Assembly (NCBI GenBank): GCA_026692725.1
Contig: JAPMUG010000002.1
Span: 1 to 64,000 of the forward strand
Direction of reading: 5' to 3'
From: Ecytonucleospora hepatopenaei
Lineage: Eukaryota; Microsporidia; Enterocytozoonidae
DNA length: 64,000 nucleotides
In this document: positions 20,718-29,032 of the stretch, one piece after another
Numbering within the stretch: position 1 is the first letter of the stretch
Layout: each line of letters starts with the position of its first letter
Program-made: the position numbers and the translations under genes
The notes under the pieces: model-generated
The model's database searches: none
The model's input: only the letters and a program-made list of their open reading frames with translations
Told to the model about the DNA's origin: nothing

Positions 20718-20915
20718 TTAGTCAAATGATGTGAATCCCAAAATCTTTGCATTTGTATGGAGACACCTTCTGCATAAATTCATTCCGTACTTTCTGTTGT
20801 GTCCTCTATGACTTGCACATCTTTCACATGCTCTGCTTCCTTTTCCAAATGGTTTTACGTGACAGTGTGCCTTGCTTTTTTCAACATCCTTTCTAACTTT
20901 AAGATCGTTAATCAT
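20718..20915 (-). CDS. RPS29: 40S ribosomal protein S29 (uS14)
   Basis: A 65-residue uS14 protein. The zinc-binding motif is complete: CERC, fourteen residues, then CRRC, with the family's RGHNRKYGMNLCRRC core and GFTSFD end. It sits in the head of the small subunit. The open frame begins two codons earlier at TTG, but CCC directly precedes the ATG at 20915, and a start there gives a normal N-terminus. Confidence 0.95.
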   Translation of the reverse strand: MINDLKVRKDVEKSKAHCHVKPFGKGSRACERCASHRGHNRKYGMNLCRRCLHTNAKILGFTSFD

Positions 20916-20918
20916 GGG
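20916..20918 (-). promoter_or_regulatory. CCC directly before the uS14 start
   Basis: On the minus strand the sequence reads GCCC-ATG. It fixes the start two codons inside the TTG-initiated frame. Confidence 0.45.
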
Positions 20919-20921
20919 CAA

Positions 20922-21280
20922 AAATTTTGTAAAAATATAAAAATAATTTTATAATAATTACAACCTTAATGTAAAAATTGTATATTTATGGTTTTTTTAC
21001 GATATAAATAATATTTTTTATTTATAAAATGACTTAAATTGTTTGTGAAAGTTTAAATCAACTACATTTTTGATCTTTTATAGAAAAAAATAAATGTTTT
21101 ATTGAATTTAAAAAACACTGCATTAAATTTTTAATTTTACCTTTTTACCATGTAAATAAATATAAAAAAAAATATAAATGAATACATAAATATATACGTT
21201 TGAATAAATATATTTGTATATATTTTCACATATTAAATCAATATTAATATGTACCATAAACTACAGAATTTATTATAAAC
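20922..21280. other. Intergenic spacer, nothing recognised
   Basis: An AT-rich gap between the divergent uS14 gene and the small membrane-protein gene. I see no RNA gene, repeat array or conserved motif apart from A/T homopolymers. Confidence 0.5.
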
Positions 21281-21511
21281 ATGAAACAATATAAAAATAT
21301 AAAAAATAAACAAACAATGAGTTTGTTTGATACTGAATTAACTTTAAAGGAGCAAGTAAAAGACTATTCTGTCTTCTTAATTATTTTCATTGTGGTTTTT
21401 ATATGTGTTTTATGCGCAAGTAAGCTCAAAACAAAAGTAAGAGGAATGTTTATAAAAGGAAATGGAAAAATAAAAATAAAGGAGGAAAATGAAGATAATA
21501 TTTTTGTTTAA
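21281..21511 (+). CDS. Small single-pass membrane protein
   Basis: A 76-residue protein with one strong membrane helix (about 30-48, VFLIIFIVVFICVLCAS), a polar N-terminus and a basic-then-acidic C-terminal tail. An internal ATG at codon 13 (MSLFDTEL) could be the true start. No family recognised. It lies 57 bases ahead of the co-chaperone frame on the same strand. Confidence 0.6.
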   Translation: MKQYKNIKNKQTMSLFDTELTLKEQVKDYSVFLIIFIVVFICVLCASKLKTKVRGMFIKGNGKIKIKEENEDNIFV

Positions 21512-21613
21512 AACATCAATCTAAATAGATAAAATATAAAACACAATCTTTTATATCCATTTGTTGATATGTTTGTTTCATGTTTAATTTATATTTTTAC
21601 ACCCTTCTTTCTT

Positions 21614-23041
21614 ATGAAGATTAGTTACACTTTGGGATTGTTGTGGGCATTAATCATGTCTAAAGAAGATACAATAAGAGATGAGGATATACAAACATTA
21701 AATGACTACATTCATTCAAAAAAATACATGGATGCTAAGAAGCTATTTGAAGAACTATTTGCAAAAGACAAGTCTAACAATGTTTTTAACCATGAGTATT
21801 ACAGATTTTTGGTAAAGATAGGCGATTATAAAAAAATCTTAGAAAACAAAACAACATTTTTAGTCACAGGAGAAACAGAGAAACAACTGGAAAGGGACTT
21901 AGAAAAGCTCTATTATGGAAATAACAAACAAAAAAGTGAATTGGTTTCTCAATCACCATATTCTATTTCCATATTGTATGTTGCAGCTATAAACGCAATT
22001 GCAAATGGTAATAGAGCATGTTTTATAAAATATCTAAACATGGCAGTGGAAGTGGATGAAAATGACATTCGTGTAAAAAAACTTAAGGCACAAAAGGCTG
22101 CTATTGACGGAAATTATGACGAAACAACACTTTTACTAGAAGAAATAGGTATGCGTGAAGAAGCAAACTACTTAAAATCCATTAGAGCACAGTTGAATAA
22201 TCTTATAAGCATGCAAAATGACAGACAAAGAGCAAGAGGATGTGTTAATTTATACGATAACATCTCTAGGCTTATGCTGATGGACAAATTCTATCCATCA
22301 ATATACACAAGACTTGCACGTACTGCTTTAGAAAATATTGTAGATACTTGTTTAGGAAATGGATTAAAGGGAAGTGGAATGTATGCTGGAAAGTTGGTAG
22401 CAATGGATCCACAAAATATATCAAATGTAGTAAAATACATAAGAATTCTGGTTCTGGACGAATCTGTTTTACAGGCAGAAAATGAATTTGAAAAATACAA
22501 AGGAAGTTTTCCTGAAAATGTAAAAAGATTTTTAGAAGGACAAATTACAACATTGAAGAAAAAGATTGAAGAAGCAGAAGCACAGAAAAGAGAACAGGAA
22601 GAAAGACAGAAACAAAGATATGAACAAAGGAAAAGATCACAGATGGGCAAAACTGACAATGCAGGGAAGGACTTTAAAGGGTACTACAAATGTCTTAATG
22701 CTAATAAAGATATGGACGAAAAGCAAATAAAGAAAAGCTGGAAAAAGGCTGTCAAAAAGGCACAAGTTAAATTCAACAAAACCGAAAAAGAAACAGGAAA
22801 AGGTGATGATTCAGAACTTATAAAAATAAACCAGGCTAAAAACATTTTGCTAGATAAGGATAAAAAAGCAATGTATGATGCTGGAATTGATCCAGAAGAT
22901 AAACAACAAGCATCTAATCAAAATTATCAACAATACTTTGATTTTGGAGATGGATTTGGTGATTTTGAAGAAATAGTTGCACAATTTTTTGGTGGTGGAA
23001 ATGGTCATACCACAAGGAGAAGAATAATCAGATTTGGTTAA
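21614..23041 (+). CDS. TPR / J-like ER co-chaperone (DNAJC3/P58IPK-like)
   Basis: A 475-residue protein when started at the ATG at 21614, which follows CCCTT and begins a good signal peptide (MKISYTLGLLWALIMS); an upstream ATG at 21569 adds 15 hydrophobic residues. Residues 20-320 are helical TPR-like repeats. A charged linker (about 320-355) leads to a J-like domain, YYKCLNANKDMDEKQIKKSW through KINQAKNILLDKDKKAMYDAG, and a Gly/Phe-rich end. The architecture matches the ER co-chaperone P58IPK/DNAJC3. The catalytic HPD is missing: KAQVKFN stands where KYHPDKN is expected. It may therefore bind clients without stimulating BiP ATPase. Confidence 0.75.
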   Translation: MKISYTLGLLWALIMSKEDTIRDEDIQTLNDYIHSKKYMDAKKLFEELFAKDKSNNVFNHEYYRFLVKIGDYKKILENKTTFLVTGETEKQLERDLEKLYYGNNKQKSELVSQSPYSISILYVAAINAIANGNRACFIKYLNMAVEVDENDIRVKKLKAQKAAIDGNYDETTLLLEEIGMREEANYLKSIRAQLNNLISMQNDRQRARGCVNLYDNISRLMLMDKFYPSIYTRLARTALENIVDTCLGNGLKGSGMYAGKLVAMDPQNISNVVKYIRILVLDESVLQAENEFEKYKGSFPENVKRFLEGQITTLKKKIEEAEAQKREQEERQKQRYEQRKRSQMGKTDNAGKDFKGYYKCLNANKDMDEKQIKKSWKKAVKKAQVKFNKTEKETGKGDDSELIKINQAKNILLDKDKKAMYDAGIDPEDKQQASNQNYQQYFDFGDGFGDFEEIVAQFFGGGNGHTTRRRIIRFG

Positions 23042-23121
23042 TTTTAAAATAAATAAATTTGTTGTTTAAATAATAGAAAAGTTGTTTTAAAAAGATAAAA
23101 ACAATCACACGAAATAAAAAT

Positions 23122-23362
23122 GGATAAATACAGCTACACCCATAAAAAATTCTCAAAACCCATAAAAAAACCTCTAAACCATTAAACCATTTAAACCAAA
23201 TATTTACCTTGGTTAATTGAAAATAAAGCTTCTAATTTATGGGTCGAGATACATAATTTATGGGTTTAGAGATTAATTTAAGGGGTGGCGGACAGACTTT
23301 ATGGGTGAACAAAATTTTTTATGAGTTTTGAGAATTTTTTATGGGTCAAGAAATATCCACCC
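23122..23362 (+). mobile_element. Non-autonomous inverted-repeat transposon (MITE), copy 1
   Basis: A 241-bp element with no coding capacity. Its ends form an inverted repeat of about 51 bp: the outer 20 bases match at 12 positions beginning with GG, and the next 31 match at all but one. The motif TTATGGGT (or its complement) recurs through the element. It is flanked by a perfect 9-bp direct duplication, AATAAAAAT, at 23113-23121 and 23363-23371. The second copy at 51460-51700 has the same length and differs at two positions. A 9-bp duplication points to a Mutator-like or Merlin-like transposase, but the superfamily is not proven. The insertion lies just downstream of the 5S rRNA gene. Confidence 0.93.
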
Positions 23363-23402
23363 AATAAAAATTACTTTATATAGCACAAAATGTTTAAAAA
23401 AT

Positions 23403-23408
23403 AAAAAA
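23403..23408 (-). terminator. Pol III T-run after 5S rRNA
   Basis: Six T residues on the minus strand directly after the 3' end of the 5S rRNA, the usual RNA polymerase III stop signal. Confidence 0.7.
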
Positions 23409-23525
23409 TTGCAGTACTTAACGTTTCCGAGTGATCTCTCAACTCAGTACTTGTTTAAGCTTGTACAGGTTTATCTACCGAGAGCTGACGAGTTCGGGAG
23501 TTTATCTGAAAATATGACCGCAACT
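23408..23525 (-). rRNA. 5S ribosomal RNA
   Basis: A GC-richer block of about 118 bases. On the minus strand it begins AGTTGCGGTCATATT, as fungal 5S does (GGTTGCGGCCATAT), and ends GTACTGCAAT before a T-run. Helix I pairs TTGCGGT with ACTGCAA, with one G-T wobble. Internal landmarks match: CTCGTCAGCTCTCGG as in the loop B/C region, an AAGCTT box-A-like segment, then AGTACTGAGTTGAGAGATCAC as in the eukaryotic 5S intermediate element. It is a single dispersed copy, transcribed away from the CCCH gene. Ends are approximate by one or two bases. Confidence 0.9.
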
Positions 23526-23630
23526 GTATAAAAATATAATAAGTTATATAACCATAACAGATAAATATCAAGTTTTATTTTTGTTTTATACTGAAACATT
23601 TTTTTAAAAATTTTCTAAATTAACCCTTAA

Positions 23631-23960
23631 ATGCTACGTAAAAAGAATGTTGCTTGTTTCTTTCCTATAAAGTATACTCAAAAATATTCAAGTCCAAATA
23701 GTTTTTTATCTTATGGCACGTATACTTCTTTTGACATTGTTAACACTAGCAATGAAAAAACTCACAAAGATATTCTTTGTAAATATTTTTTATATGGTAA
23801 ATGTGATAGGGAAAATTGTGAATTTAGCCATAAACTTAAAGATTTTTCTGACGAACACATTTTAAACATGCTCAATGAACACATAGAAGAACGGGTAGAA
23901 ATAAAACAAAAAAACATACGTAAACCTTCTTTTAAAAATCCTTTACAAAATTTATTATGA
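23631..23960 (+). CDS. Small CCCH zinc-finger protein
   Basis: A 109-residue protein with one CCCH finger, CKYFLYGKCDRENCEFSH (C-x7-C-x4-C-x3-H), at about 50-67; such fingers usually bind single-stranded RNA. The N-terminal half has no recognisable domain and the C-terminus is basic. It could be a reduced mRNA-processing factor, but one finger is not enough to name it. CCCTT lies seven bases before the ATG. It is the divergent neighbour of the 5S rRNA gene. Confidence 0.75.
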   Translation: MLRKKNVACFFPIKYTQKYSSPNSFLSYGTYTSFDIVNTSNEKTHKDILCKYFLYGKCDRENCEFSHKLKDFSDEHILNMLNEHIEERVEIKQKNIRKPSFKNPLQNLL

Positions 23961-23997
23961 CTTTATTTACTGCTTTTAAATAAACATTTTTTGCTTT

Positions 23998-24495
23998 TTA
24001 TTGAAACATTCTATATATCATCAAAAGATAAAATATCAATAAAAATAATCTATATCCACTTTTTTTAGTCAACGTAAAACATATCCATATTAGCATTATT
24101 GATGTATATTTGTAAAACTTATTTTCAACCACAACATTTTTTGATATTTCATATTCTGTTTGCTTTTCAGTTATTTTAAAAGCTTCTATGTTTTCTCCGT
24201 TTACAACTTTCTTCATATTTGCAGTTGTAGAAAAAACATATTTTTCATTACCAATTTTTATTGAAGTTCTTTGATTTTTTAATATGGCTATAAAAATCAT
24301 AATCAGTATGCGTTTGTTTTTAAATTTTTCTGGTAGCGCATCTGTATTATTTAAAAAGTGCATGTATTTTTTTAATAAATCATGCTGATTTATAAGAAGA
24401 TATACGTGAGTATTTGATCCACAAAATAAGACAAAGAATTTTAAATTTCTCCTTAGAACTAATCTGTTAATCATGGGCGCAATATTTTGATGCAT
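23998..24495 (-). CDS. Membrane protein with C-terminal helix pair
   Basis: A 165-residue protein of unknown family. Two hydrophobic segments near the C-terminus (YTSIMLIWICFTL and LFLLIFYLLMIYRMF) probably form a hairpin; a weaker one lies near residues 20-32. The wider frame starts at a TTG, so I used the first ATG, at 24495. A second ATG at 24474 follows GCGCCC directly and is an equally good start (158 residues). A perfect 12-bp inverted repeat in ACAAACAAAATT lies just upstream. Confidence 0.6.
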   Translation of the reverse strand: MHQNIAPMINRLVLRRNLKFFVLFCGSNTHVYLLINQHDLLKKYMHFLNNTDALPEKFKNKRILIMIFIAILKNQRTSIKIGNEKYVFSTTANMKKVVNGENIEAFKITEKQTEYEISKNVVVENKFYKYTSIMLIWICFTLTKKSGYRLFLLIFYLLMIYRMFQ

Positions 24496-24513
24496 AAAAT
24501 AGGAGCTTAAAGG

Positions 24514-24538
24514 GACAAACAAAATTTAATTTTGTTTG
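24514..24538. promoter_or_regulatory. ACAAACAAAATT palindrome in divergent promoter
   Basis: A perfect inverted repeat with 12-base arms (ACAAACAAAATT) around a single T. It lies between the divergent genes starting at 24495 and 24690. Similar AAACAAA / TTTGTTT elements stand ahead of other genes in this window. The regulatory role is inferred only from position and recurrence. Confidence 0.4.
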
Positions 24539-24689
24539 TTGTTTTTTAACTAACTGATGATAATTTATTTTTTTACAATTGCTATTTAAATAATTTTTAT
24601 TTATAAAGTTAAATAAAAAAGGATTCAATAATGTTAACTGTTTAACATAAAGAAAAAATATTTTTATATCTGTCACCCATATCATTTGA

Positions 24690-25868
24690 ATGCAACAAAA
24701 CCTTAAAAAAAGCTTTTCACAAACATTTAATAAAATTGAGGGGATTGCAAATAATAATTTTATTGAACGAGATTACGACATTATTTTATACGGTTCAACT
24801 TCCTTTACTGCAAAATACGTTATTCAGCAGCTTAAAAATTGTGATTTAAAAATCGCACTGGCTGCACGTAATGCCAGCAAAATCATAAAAACGCAGTTTG
24901 ATGTTATTGAGTCAGATATTTCTGCAATTGAAAGTGTTACACAAAAAACAAAAGTACTTATTAACCTGGTAGGCCCCTATTCTAAAAATGGAACAGGTTT
25001 GAAAATTATCGAAGCATGCATAAAGACATCTACAGATTATGTCGATATAACAGGGGAGGTAAATTTTATTAAAGAAGCTTGTAAAAAATTTAATTCAAGT
25101 GCTAAATACAACCAAGTTTCAATCGTACAGAGTTGTGGTTTTGATTCTATTCCATCTGATATAGGCGCTTTCTATCTTGCTAAATGTTTTGACGACTGCT
25201 CTATAAAGGGACAAATTACAAATGCAAGGACAACCTTAAACACGGGGACATGGAATTCTTTTATTGAAAGTTTGCTCAGTTTAGCAAAGAAGAAAAACGA
25301 GCAAATCAAGCAAAATGTGAAAAAAGAAAAAAGTTTGATAGATTCTGAATCATGTTCAGTAAAGTACCTTGGACCAGATTGTTTTGTTACAAATAAATCG
25401 GCCCAGTTTTTAAAAAACATCACAACGTACAAATATGAAATGTTTATGAAAATGAAGAACAGGTTTTTTGCTTATTTGTTTTTATTCTACATGTTTTTTA
25501 TTTCAAAAATGGTAAAATATGCGTTTTTTGAGTATTTGCTGAGAAAATTTCCTTGTTTATTTTCTTTTGGAATTGTCAGGTCTGGGGGTCCAAGTGTAAG
25601 TCAGGTAGAAAAGGGTTTTTTTGAAATCGAAATGATTGCCCATGGAAAACATGGAGAAAACGAAAAGTCAAAAAAACTTGTCATTACTGGAAAGGATCCT
25701 TCGTATTTATGCACTTCTATATTTGTTACAGAATGTGCATATCAGCTTGTAAGGAACCGCAATGCTGTGCCTAAGGGTGTTATAACCCCTGCTATTGCCT
25801 TTCATAACACAGACATTGTCGAGTGTTTTATAAGGAAAGGTATAAGTTTTAAGTTAGTTGATTTATAA
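24690..25868 (+). CDS. Saccharopine dehydrogenase-like oxidoreductase (SCCPDH type)
   Basis: A 392-residue member of the SCCPDH / trans-acting enoyl reductase family, not a lysine-pathway enzyme. The N-terminus has the family pattern: YDIILYGSTSFTAKYVIQQL (Rossmann G-x-T-x-FT), LALAARN-like residues, and VLINLVGPYSKNG. Then come YVDITGEVNFI and SCGFDSIPSDIGAF, both hallmark motifs. A membrane-associated hydrophobic stretch (about 255-280) follows, as in animal and fungal members linked to membranes or lipid droplets. The substrate is unknown. A CCC motif lies 13 bases ahead. Its stop overlaps that of the convergent gene. Confidence 0.88.
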   Translation: MQQNLKKSFSQTFNKIEGIANNNFIERDYDIILYGSTSFTAKYVIQQLKNCDLKIALAARNASKIIKTQFDVIESDISAIESVTQKTKVLINLVGPYSKNGTGLKIIEACIKTSTDYVDITGEVNFIKEACKKFNSSAKYNQVSIVQSCGFDSIPSDIGAFYLAKCFDDCSIKGQITNARTTLNTGTWNSFIESLLSLAKKKNEQIKQNVKKEKSLIDSESCSVKYLGPDCFVTNKSAQFLKNITTYKYEMFMKMKNRFFAYLFLFYMFFISKMVKYAFFEYLLRKFPCLFSFGIVRSGGPSVSQVEKGFFEIEMIAHGKHGENEKSKKLVITGKDPSYLCTSIFVTECAYQLVRNRNAVPKGVITPAIAFHNTDIVECFIRKGISFKLVDL

Positions 25869-26960
25869 ATTAAGTTTATTTTTAAATTCATTAAGTAAAT
25901 TTTCTTTATCCTTCTCATTGTTAGACAATAGAAAATTTATGTATTTCGTAATTATATCCTTGTTAAAAATTATGTCTAATTTTCCGTCTTTTATGTTACT
26001 TAGCGTAAAAATCATCTTTTTTATTTCTTCTTCTTGCTTCACATTTTCTTGCATGTATTCTTCAAAGGAATTTAAAGACAGGTCGAGTATTTCTGAACGC
26101 ATTTCAAATATCTTGTCAAATTTATGGTCTTTTCGGTAAAGACAGTTTTCAAGAAATTCATGAATGAATATTTTTTGATCTATTAGTTCTTTGTTACGTG
26201 TATGTGAGTGCAAATCTTCAACAATCTTCATAAATTCACTAACCCATTTGTTTACTGCTTCCCGTTTTTTAGCGATTTGAATTTTCCTAATATTATTTTG
26301 CATAGCTGGTAATCTAACAATAAATCCACCCAGACTCAAACTAACCATAAGCTTATATTTTTCCTCTTTGGAAACATTTTCATATTTTTTATAAAAATTG
26401 CTTTTTTCAAGTTCTAATTTTTTGACTAAATTACCACCATTAATTAGAAATTTTTTAATGCGCATAAGCATGGCTCCATACTCTTTGTTTAAGTCTTCTT
26501 TTTGTATTTCTTCAGTAATATTTAGTTCATTGATTCTTTTGCCTAAATCCATCTGCTTTTTTATAATCAGATTCCTAAATATCATACTTGTATCCTTTTG
26601 TATTAGTTTGTTTCTAAAATCCACAAGTGTTTTTAACTCATTTTTAACACTTTTTTCTTTTGATTTAAGAGAATCAACAGAACTACCGTTAATGTCAAAA
26701 AAATGAGGTATGACACTTGGATCCTTTACAATGAGTTCTTTTGCTTTTATTACGTGTTTAGCAATATTTTGTAGTTCAGTCATTGTAACACGATATGCAC
26801 CAGAATAAAATGCAATTGCATCAATGGATATGTAGCTTTCATACAAGAACTCTTTGGTTGAATCAAATCGTGTTTTTATTTGTTGTGGTTTATAAAACTG
26901 AACTTGTTCTTTATGCTTTTCTTCTGGAAATGTAAAAAATAATTTGGACAAAAGGTTCAT
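25863..26960 (-). CDS. Helical protein, possibly BAR-like
   Basis: A 365-residue, nearly all-helical, lysine- and glutamate-rich protein with no signal peptide or clear membrane helix. Residues about 85-320 have long amphipathic heptad-like stretches (SVDSLKSKEKSVKNELKTLV, KSNFYKKYENVSKEEKYKL) that could form a BAR-like or coiled-coil bundle. I do not recognise the family. Its stop overlaps the stop of the convergent oxidoreductase gene by six bases. Confidence 0.7.
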   Translation of the reverse strand: MNLLSKLFFTFPEEKHKEQVQFYKPQQIKTRFDSTKEFLYESYISIDAIAFYSGAYRVTMTELQNIAKHVIKAKELIVKDPSVIPHFFDINGSSVDSLKSKEKSVKNELKTLVDFRNKLIQKDTSMIFRNLIIKKQMDLGKRINELNITEEIQKEDLNKEYGAMLMRIKKFLINGGNLVKKLELEKSNFYKKYENVSKEEKYKLMVSLSLGGFIVRLPAMQNNIRKIQIAKKREAVNKWVSEFMKIVEDLHSHTRNKELIDQKIFIHEFLENCLYRKDHKFDKIFEMRSEILDLSLNSFEEYMQENVKQEEEIKKMIFTLSNIKDGKLDIIFNKDIITKYINFLLSNNEKDKENLLNEFKNKLNL

Positions 26961-27104
26961 AATGTAAATAAATCTAAAAGAAAAAACAGTAAATGGTGAA
27001 ACACTTAAAATAAATAATATTGTTTTAATTGTTTAACATAAAATATGTAAAACAGTAAATTTTTATTTAAGTATGCTATAATTAACATAATTATTAAAAA
27101 AAGT

Positions 27105-27563
27105 TTACTTAAGATTTTTTTCTTTTTTTATTCTTGCAAATTTATCACGTCTAAATTCTTTCTTTCCACCAAACTTTTTGTTTCCTTTTTGAAATTGTCC
27201 CTTCTTTTCCTGCTCTTTTATTTCTTTGTCTTCTTTTTCTTTAAGTGCGAGTTGTTCTTCTCTAGGCAAGAGTCTTTCTTTTGGTAAAAATTTTTCTTTA
27301 TATGTTTCAAACTTTATACCTTCCTTATGTAGCTCTTTACTCTCTGTTTTAATAGAAATGTACGGATCATCAAGAGCCCCAAAAATCTCATCAACACTCC
27401 CTATTTGCTTTTTGTTGGAAAAAACAGGCGCATTTGGATATGGTACATTCTTGCTCACTAATTTACAAACTATCAAATCACCACATGAATGCATATACTC
27501 TCCCAGCAATTTCATTTCTCCGCTAAAAGATTGTGCTCTTTTATTTTTATTAAACTGTCTCAT
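27105..27563 (-). CDS. GAR1: H/ACA snoRNP protein Gar1
   Basis: A 152-residue Gar1. The conserved core is clear at about 17-70: GEYMHSCGDLIVCKL, VPYPNAPVFSNKKQIGSVDE and IFGALDDPYISIK. The usual glycine/arginine-rich tails are reduced to a lysine-rich C-terminus with few glycines. Gar1 binds the pseudouridine synthase Cbf5 in the nucleolus and helps product release during rRNA pseudouridylation. Confidence 0.93.
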   Translation of the reverse strand: MRQFNKNKRAQSFSGEMKLLGEYMHSCGDLIVCKLVSKNVPYPNAPVFSNKKQIGSVDEIFGALDDPYISIKTESKELHKEGIKFETYKEKFLPKERLLPREEQLALKEKEDKEIKEQEKKGQFQKGNKKFGGKKEFRRDKFARIKKEKNLK

Positions 27564-27792
27564 GAATATTTTTATAGTTTAAAGTTTATTACTGGGTAAA
27601 AATTTTTATAATAAAATTATTGTGATTTTTGTAACATAAACTTAATGAAATGATTTTATTTTCTATATATATTTTAATAGATTTTAAGAGTAGTTTAAAA
27701 TTAAATCAAGCTAAATTTTTAAAAATATTATTAATTTATTTTTTTAAATATTTTAAGGTTATTTTATATTTAAAAACAATCTAAGCATAATC

Positions 27793-28254
27793 ATGTCTAC
27801 AAACAAAAAGTATAACAAATTAAAAGAAAAGAGCCAAAATATTCATGACAGTCTTTTACATGAAATTAACAAAACAAACAGCAAAAATAAAAAAATAATA
27901 TCCAAACAGATAAACGAACTGTCAAATGAAATAAAAGACAAGTATTTGCTGATGATTAAGGAAATGGATAAAAAAATCAAGTCAAAGAAAGAAGAAATAA
28001 ACAACTTAAAAAAGAAAATGAGTGAACTAAACAAACTCACAAATGCTGTAAATCAAGAAAAGTTTCTAAATGAAATAAAAGAAATCAAAAATCAAACAGT
28101 AAAAATGTTTAAAGAAAAGCTTAAGAAAATTGAGTCTTTTAAGGAAAATGCCATTTTGGTTTATGACAAAGAATTTGAAAAATTAAACAAAAAGTGTGAC
28201 AAAACAATGGAGGAAGCTAAAAAAGAAATTGACGAAAGTTTCTCAACAAAATGA
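27793..28254 (+). CDS. Coiled-coil protein, unknown
   Basis: A 153-residue protein, lysine- and glutamate-rich, predicted as one continuous coiled coil from about residue 5 to 145. No cysteine-based motif, signal or membrane helix. I do not recognise a family; kinetochore or structural roles are possible but unsupported. Confidence 0.6.
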   Translation: MSTNKKYNKLKEKSQNIHDSLLHEINKTNSKNKKIISKQINELSNEIKDKYLLMIKEMDKKIKSKKEEINNLKKKMSELNKLTNAVNQEKFLNEIKEIKNQTVKMFKEKLKKIESFKENAILVYDKEFEKLNKKCDKTMEEAKKEIDESFSTK

Positions 28255-28324
28255 TTTTATCATTTAATTTTAATAAGAAACCATATAATTACATAAAATT
28301 AATTTGTAATTAATTTTTATCAAT

Positions 28325-28765
28325 TTATTCTTCGTTAATATCATTTTTTTCCTTTACTGATTCTACTTCAAATTCTACGCCATAAACACCGCTCTTAACA
28401 TTTGGAACTCTAATTAAATTTTCACTGTCTGGTATTGTTAAAGGATTTTTATTAATGGCATCTGCATGTGCTTGTAAGAGTGTTTTGGATGGAGCTGGAA
28501 CAAAAACATGTGATGATTTTGTTTGTATGGCTAACTTTATGTCACTTGGGGTAATTGAATCTCTTTCACAGTGTGTTGCATATTTATGTGCATCTACAAG
28601 AATGCTGGTAGAATATTTATATGCAAATTCAAGTAGCTGAATAATGACCTTAGGCTCACATTCTTCAATTCCCAAACTTCTTAAAATTGCGGAAATAACT
28701 TTTGCATCTCTAGGCAGTAGATTTTCTTCGCTTTTGTTGTTGTATGTGTTAAAATGGTTGTTCAT
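28325..28765 (-). CDS. TAF9: TFIID subunit TAF9
   Basis: A 146-residue protein with a TAF9 histone fold at about 17-85: LPRDAKVISAILRSLGIEE, LLEFAYKYSTSILVDAHKYA, then RDSITPSDIKLAIQ. The short conserved region beyond (VPAPSKTLLQAHADAIN and a proline-linked PLTIPDSENLIR) matches TAF9 C-terminal sequence. It pairs with TAF6 in TFIID and SAGA for RNA polymerase II initiation. Confidence 0.93.
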   Translation of the reverse strand: MNNHFNTYNNKSEENLLPRDAKVISAILRSLGIEECEPKVIIQLLEFAYKYSTSILVDAHKYATHCERDSITPSDIKLAIQTKSSHVFVPAPSKTLLQAHADAINKNPLTIPDSENLIRVPNVKSGVYGVEFEVESVKEKNDINEE

Positions 28766-29032
28766 ATTTTTTATACCCTTTAATATTTTATGTTTTTAAC
28801 TAAACTATTGTTTAAATTTTATTTTTTTATCATTCAATATATAAGTAAAGTTTTAATTGCAAATGAGTTAATTTTAATGTTAAAAGAAGCATATTTTACG
28901 ATTATTAAATGTATTTGTCTTATAAATATTCGTATTTAAGAAATTAAATAATTTTTAAGGTTTCAAATTATTTATTTGACTAAAAAAACATTTATTTACT
29001 TTATATAGAATAATATATTGCAAATATTTTAG

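Noticed and set aside
23328..23531. A 67-residue open frame beside the transposon
   Set aside because: It covers the right end of the inverted-repeat element and the antisense of the 5S rRNA gene.
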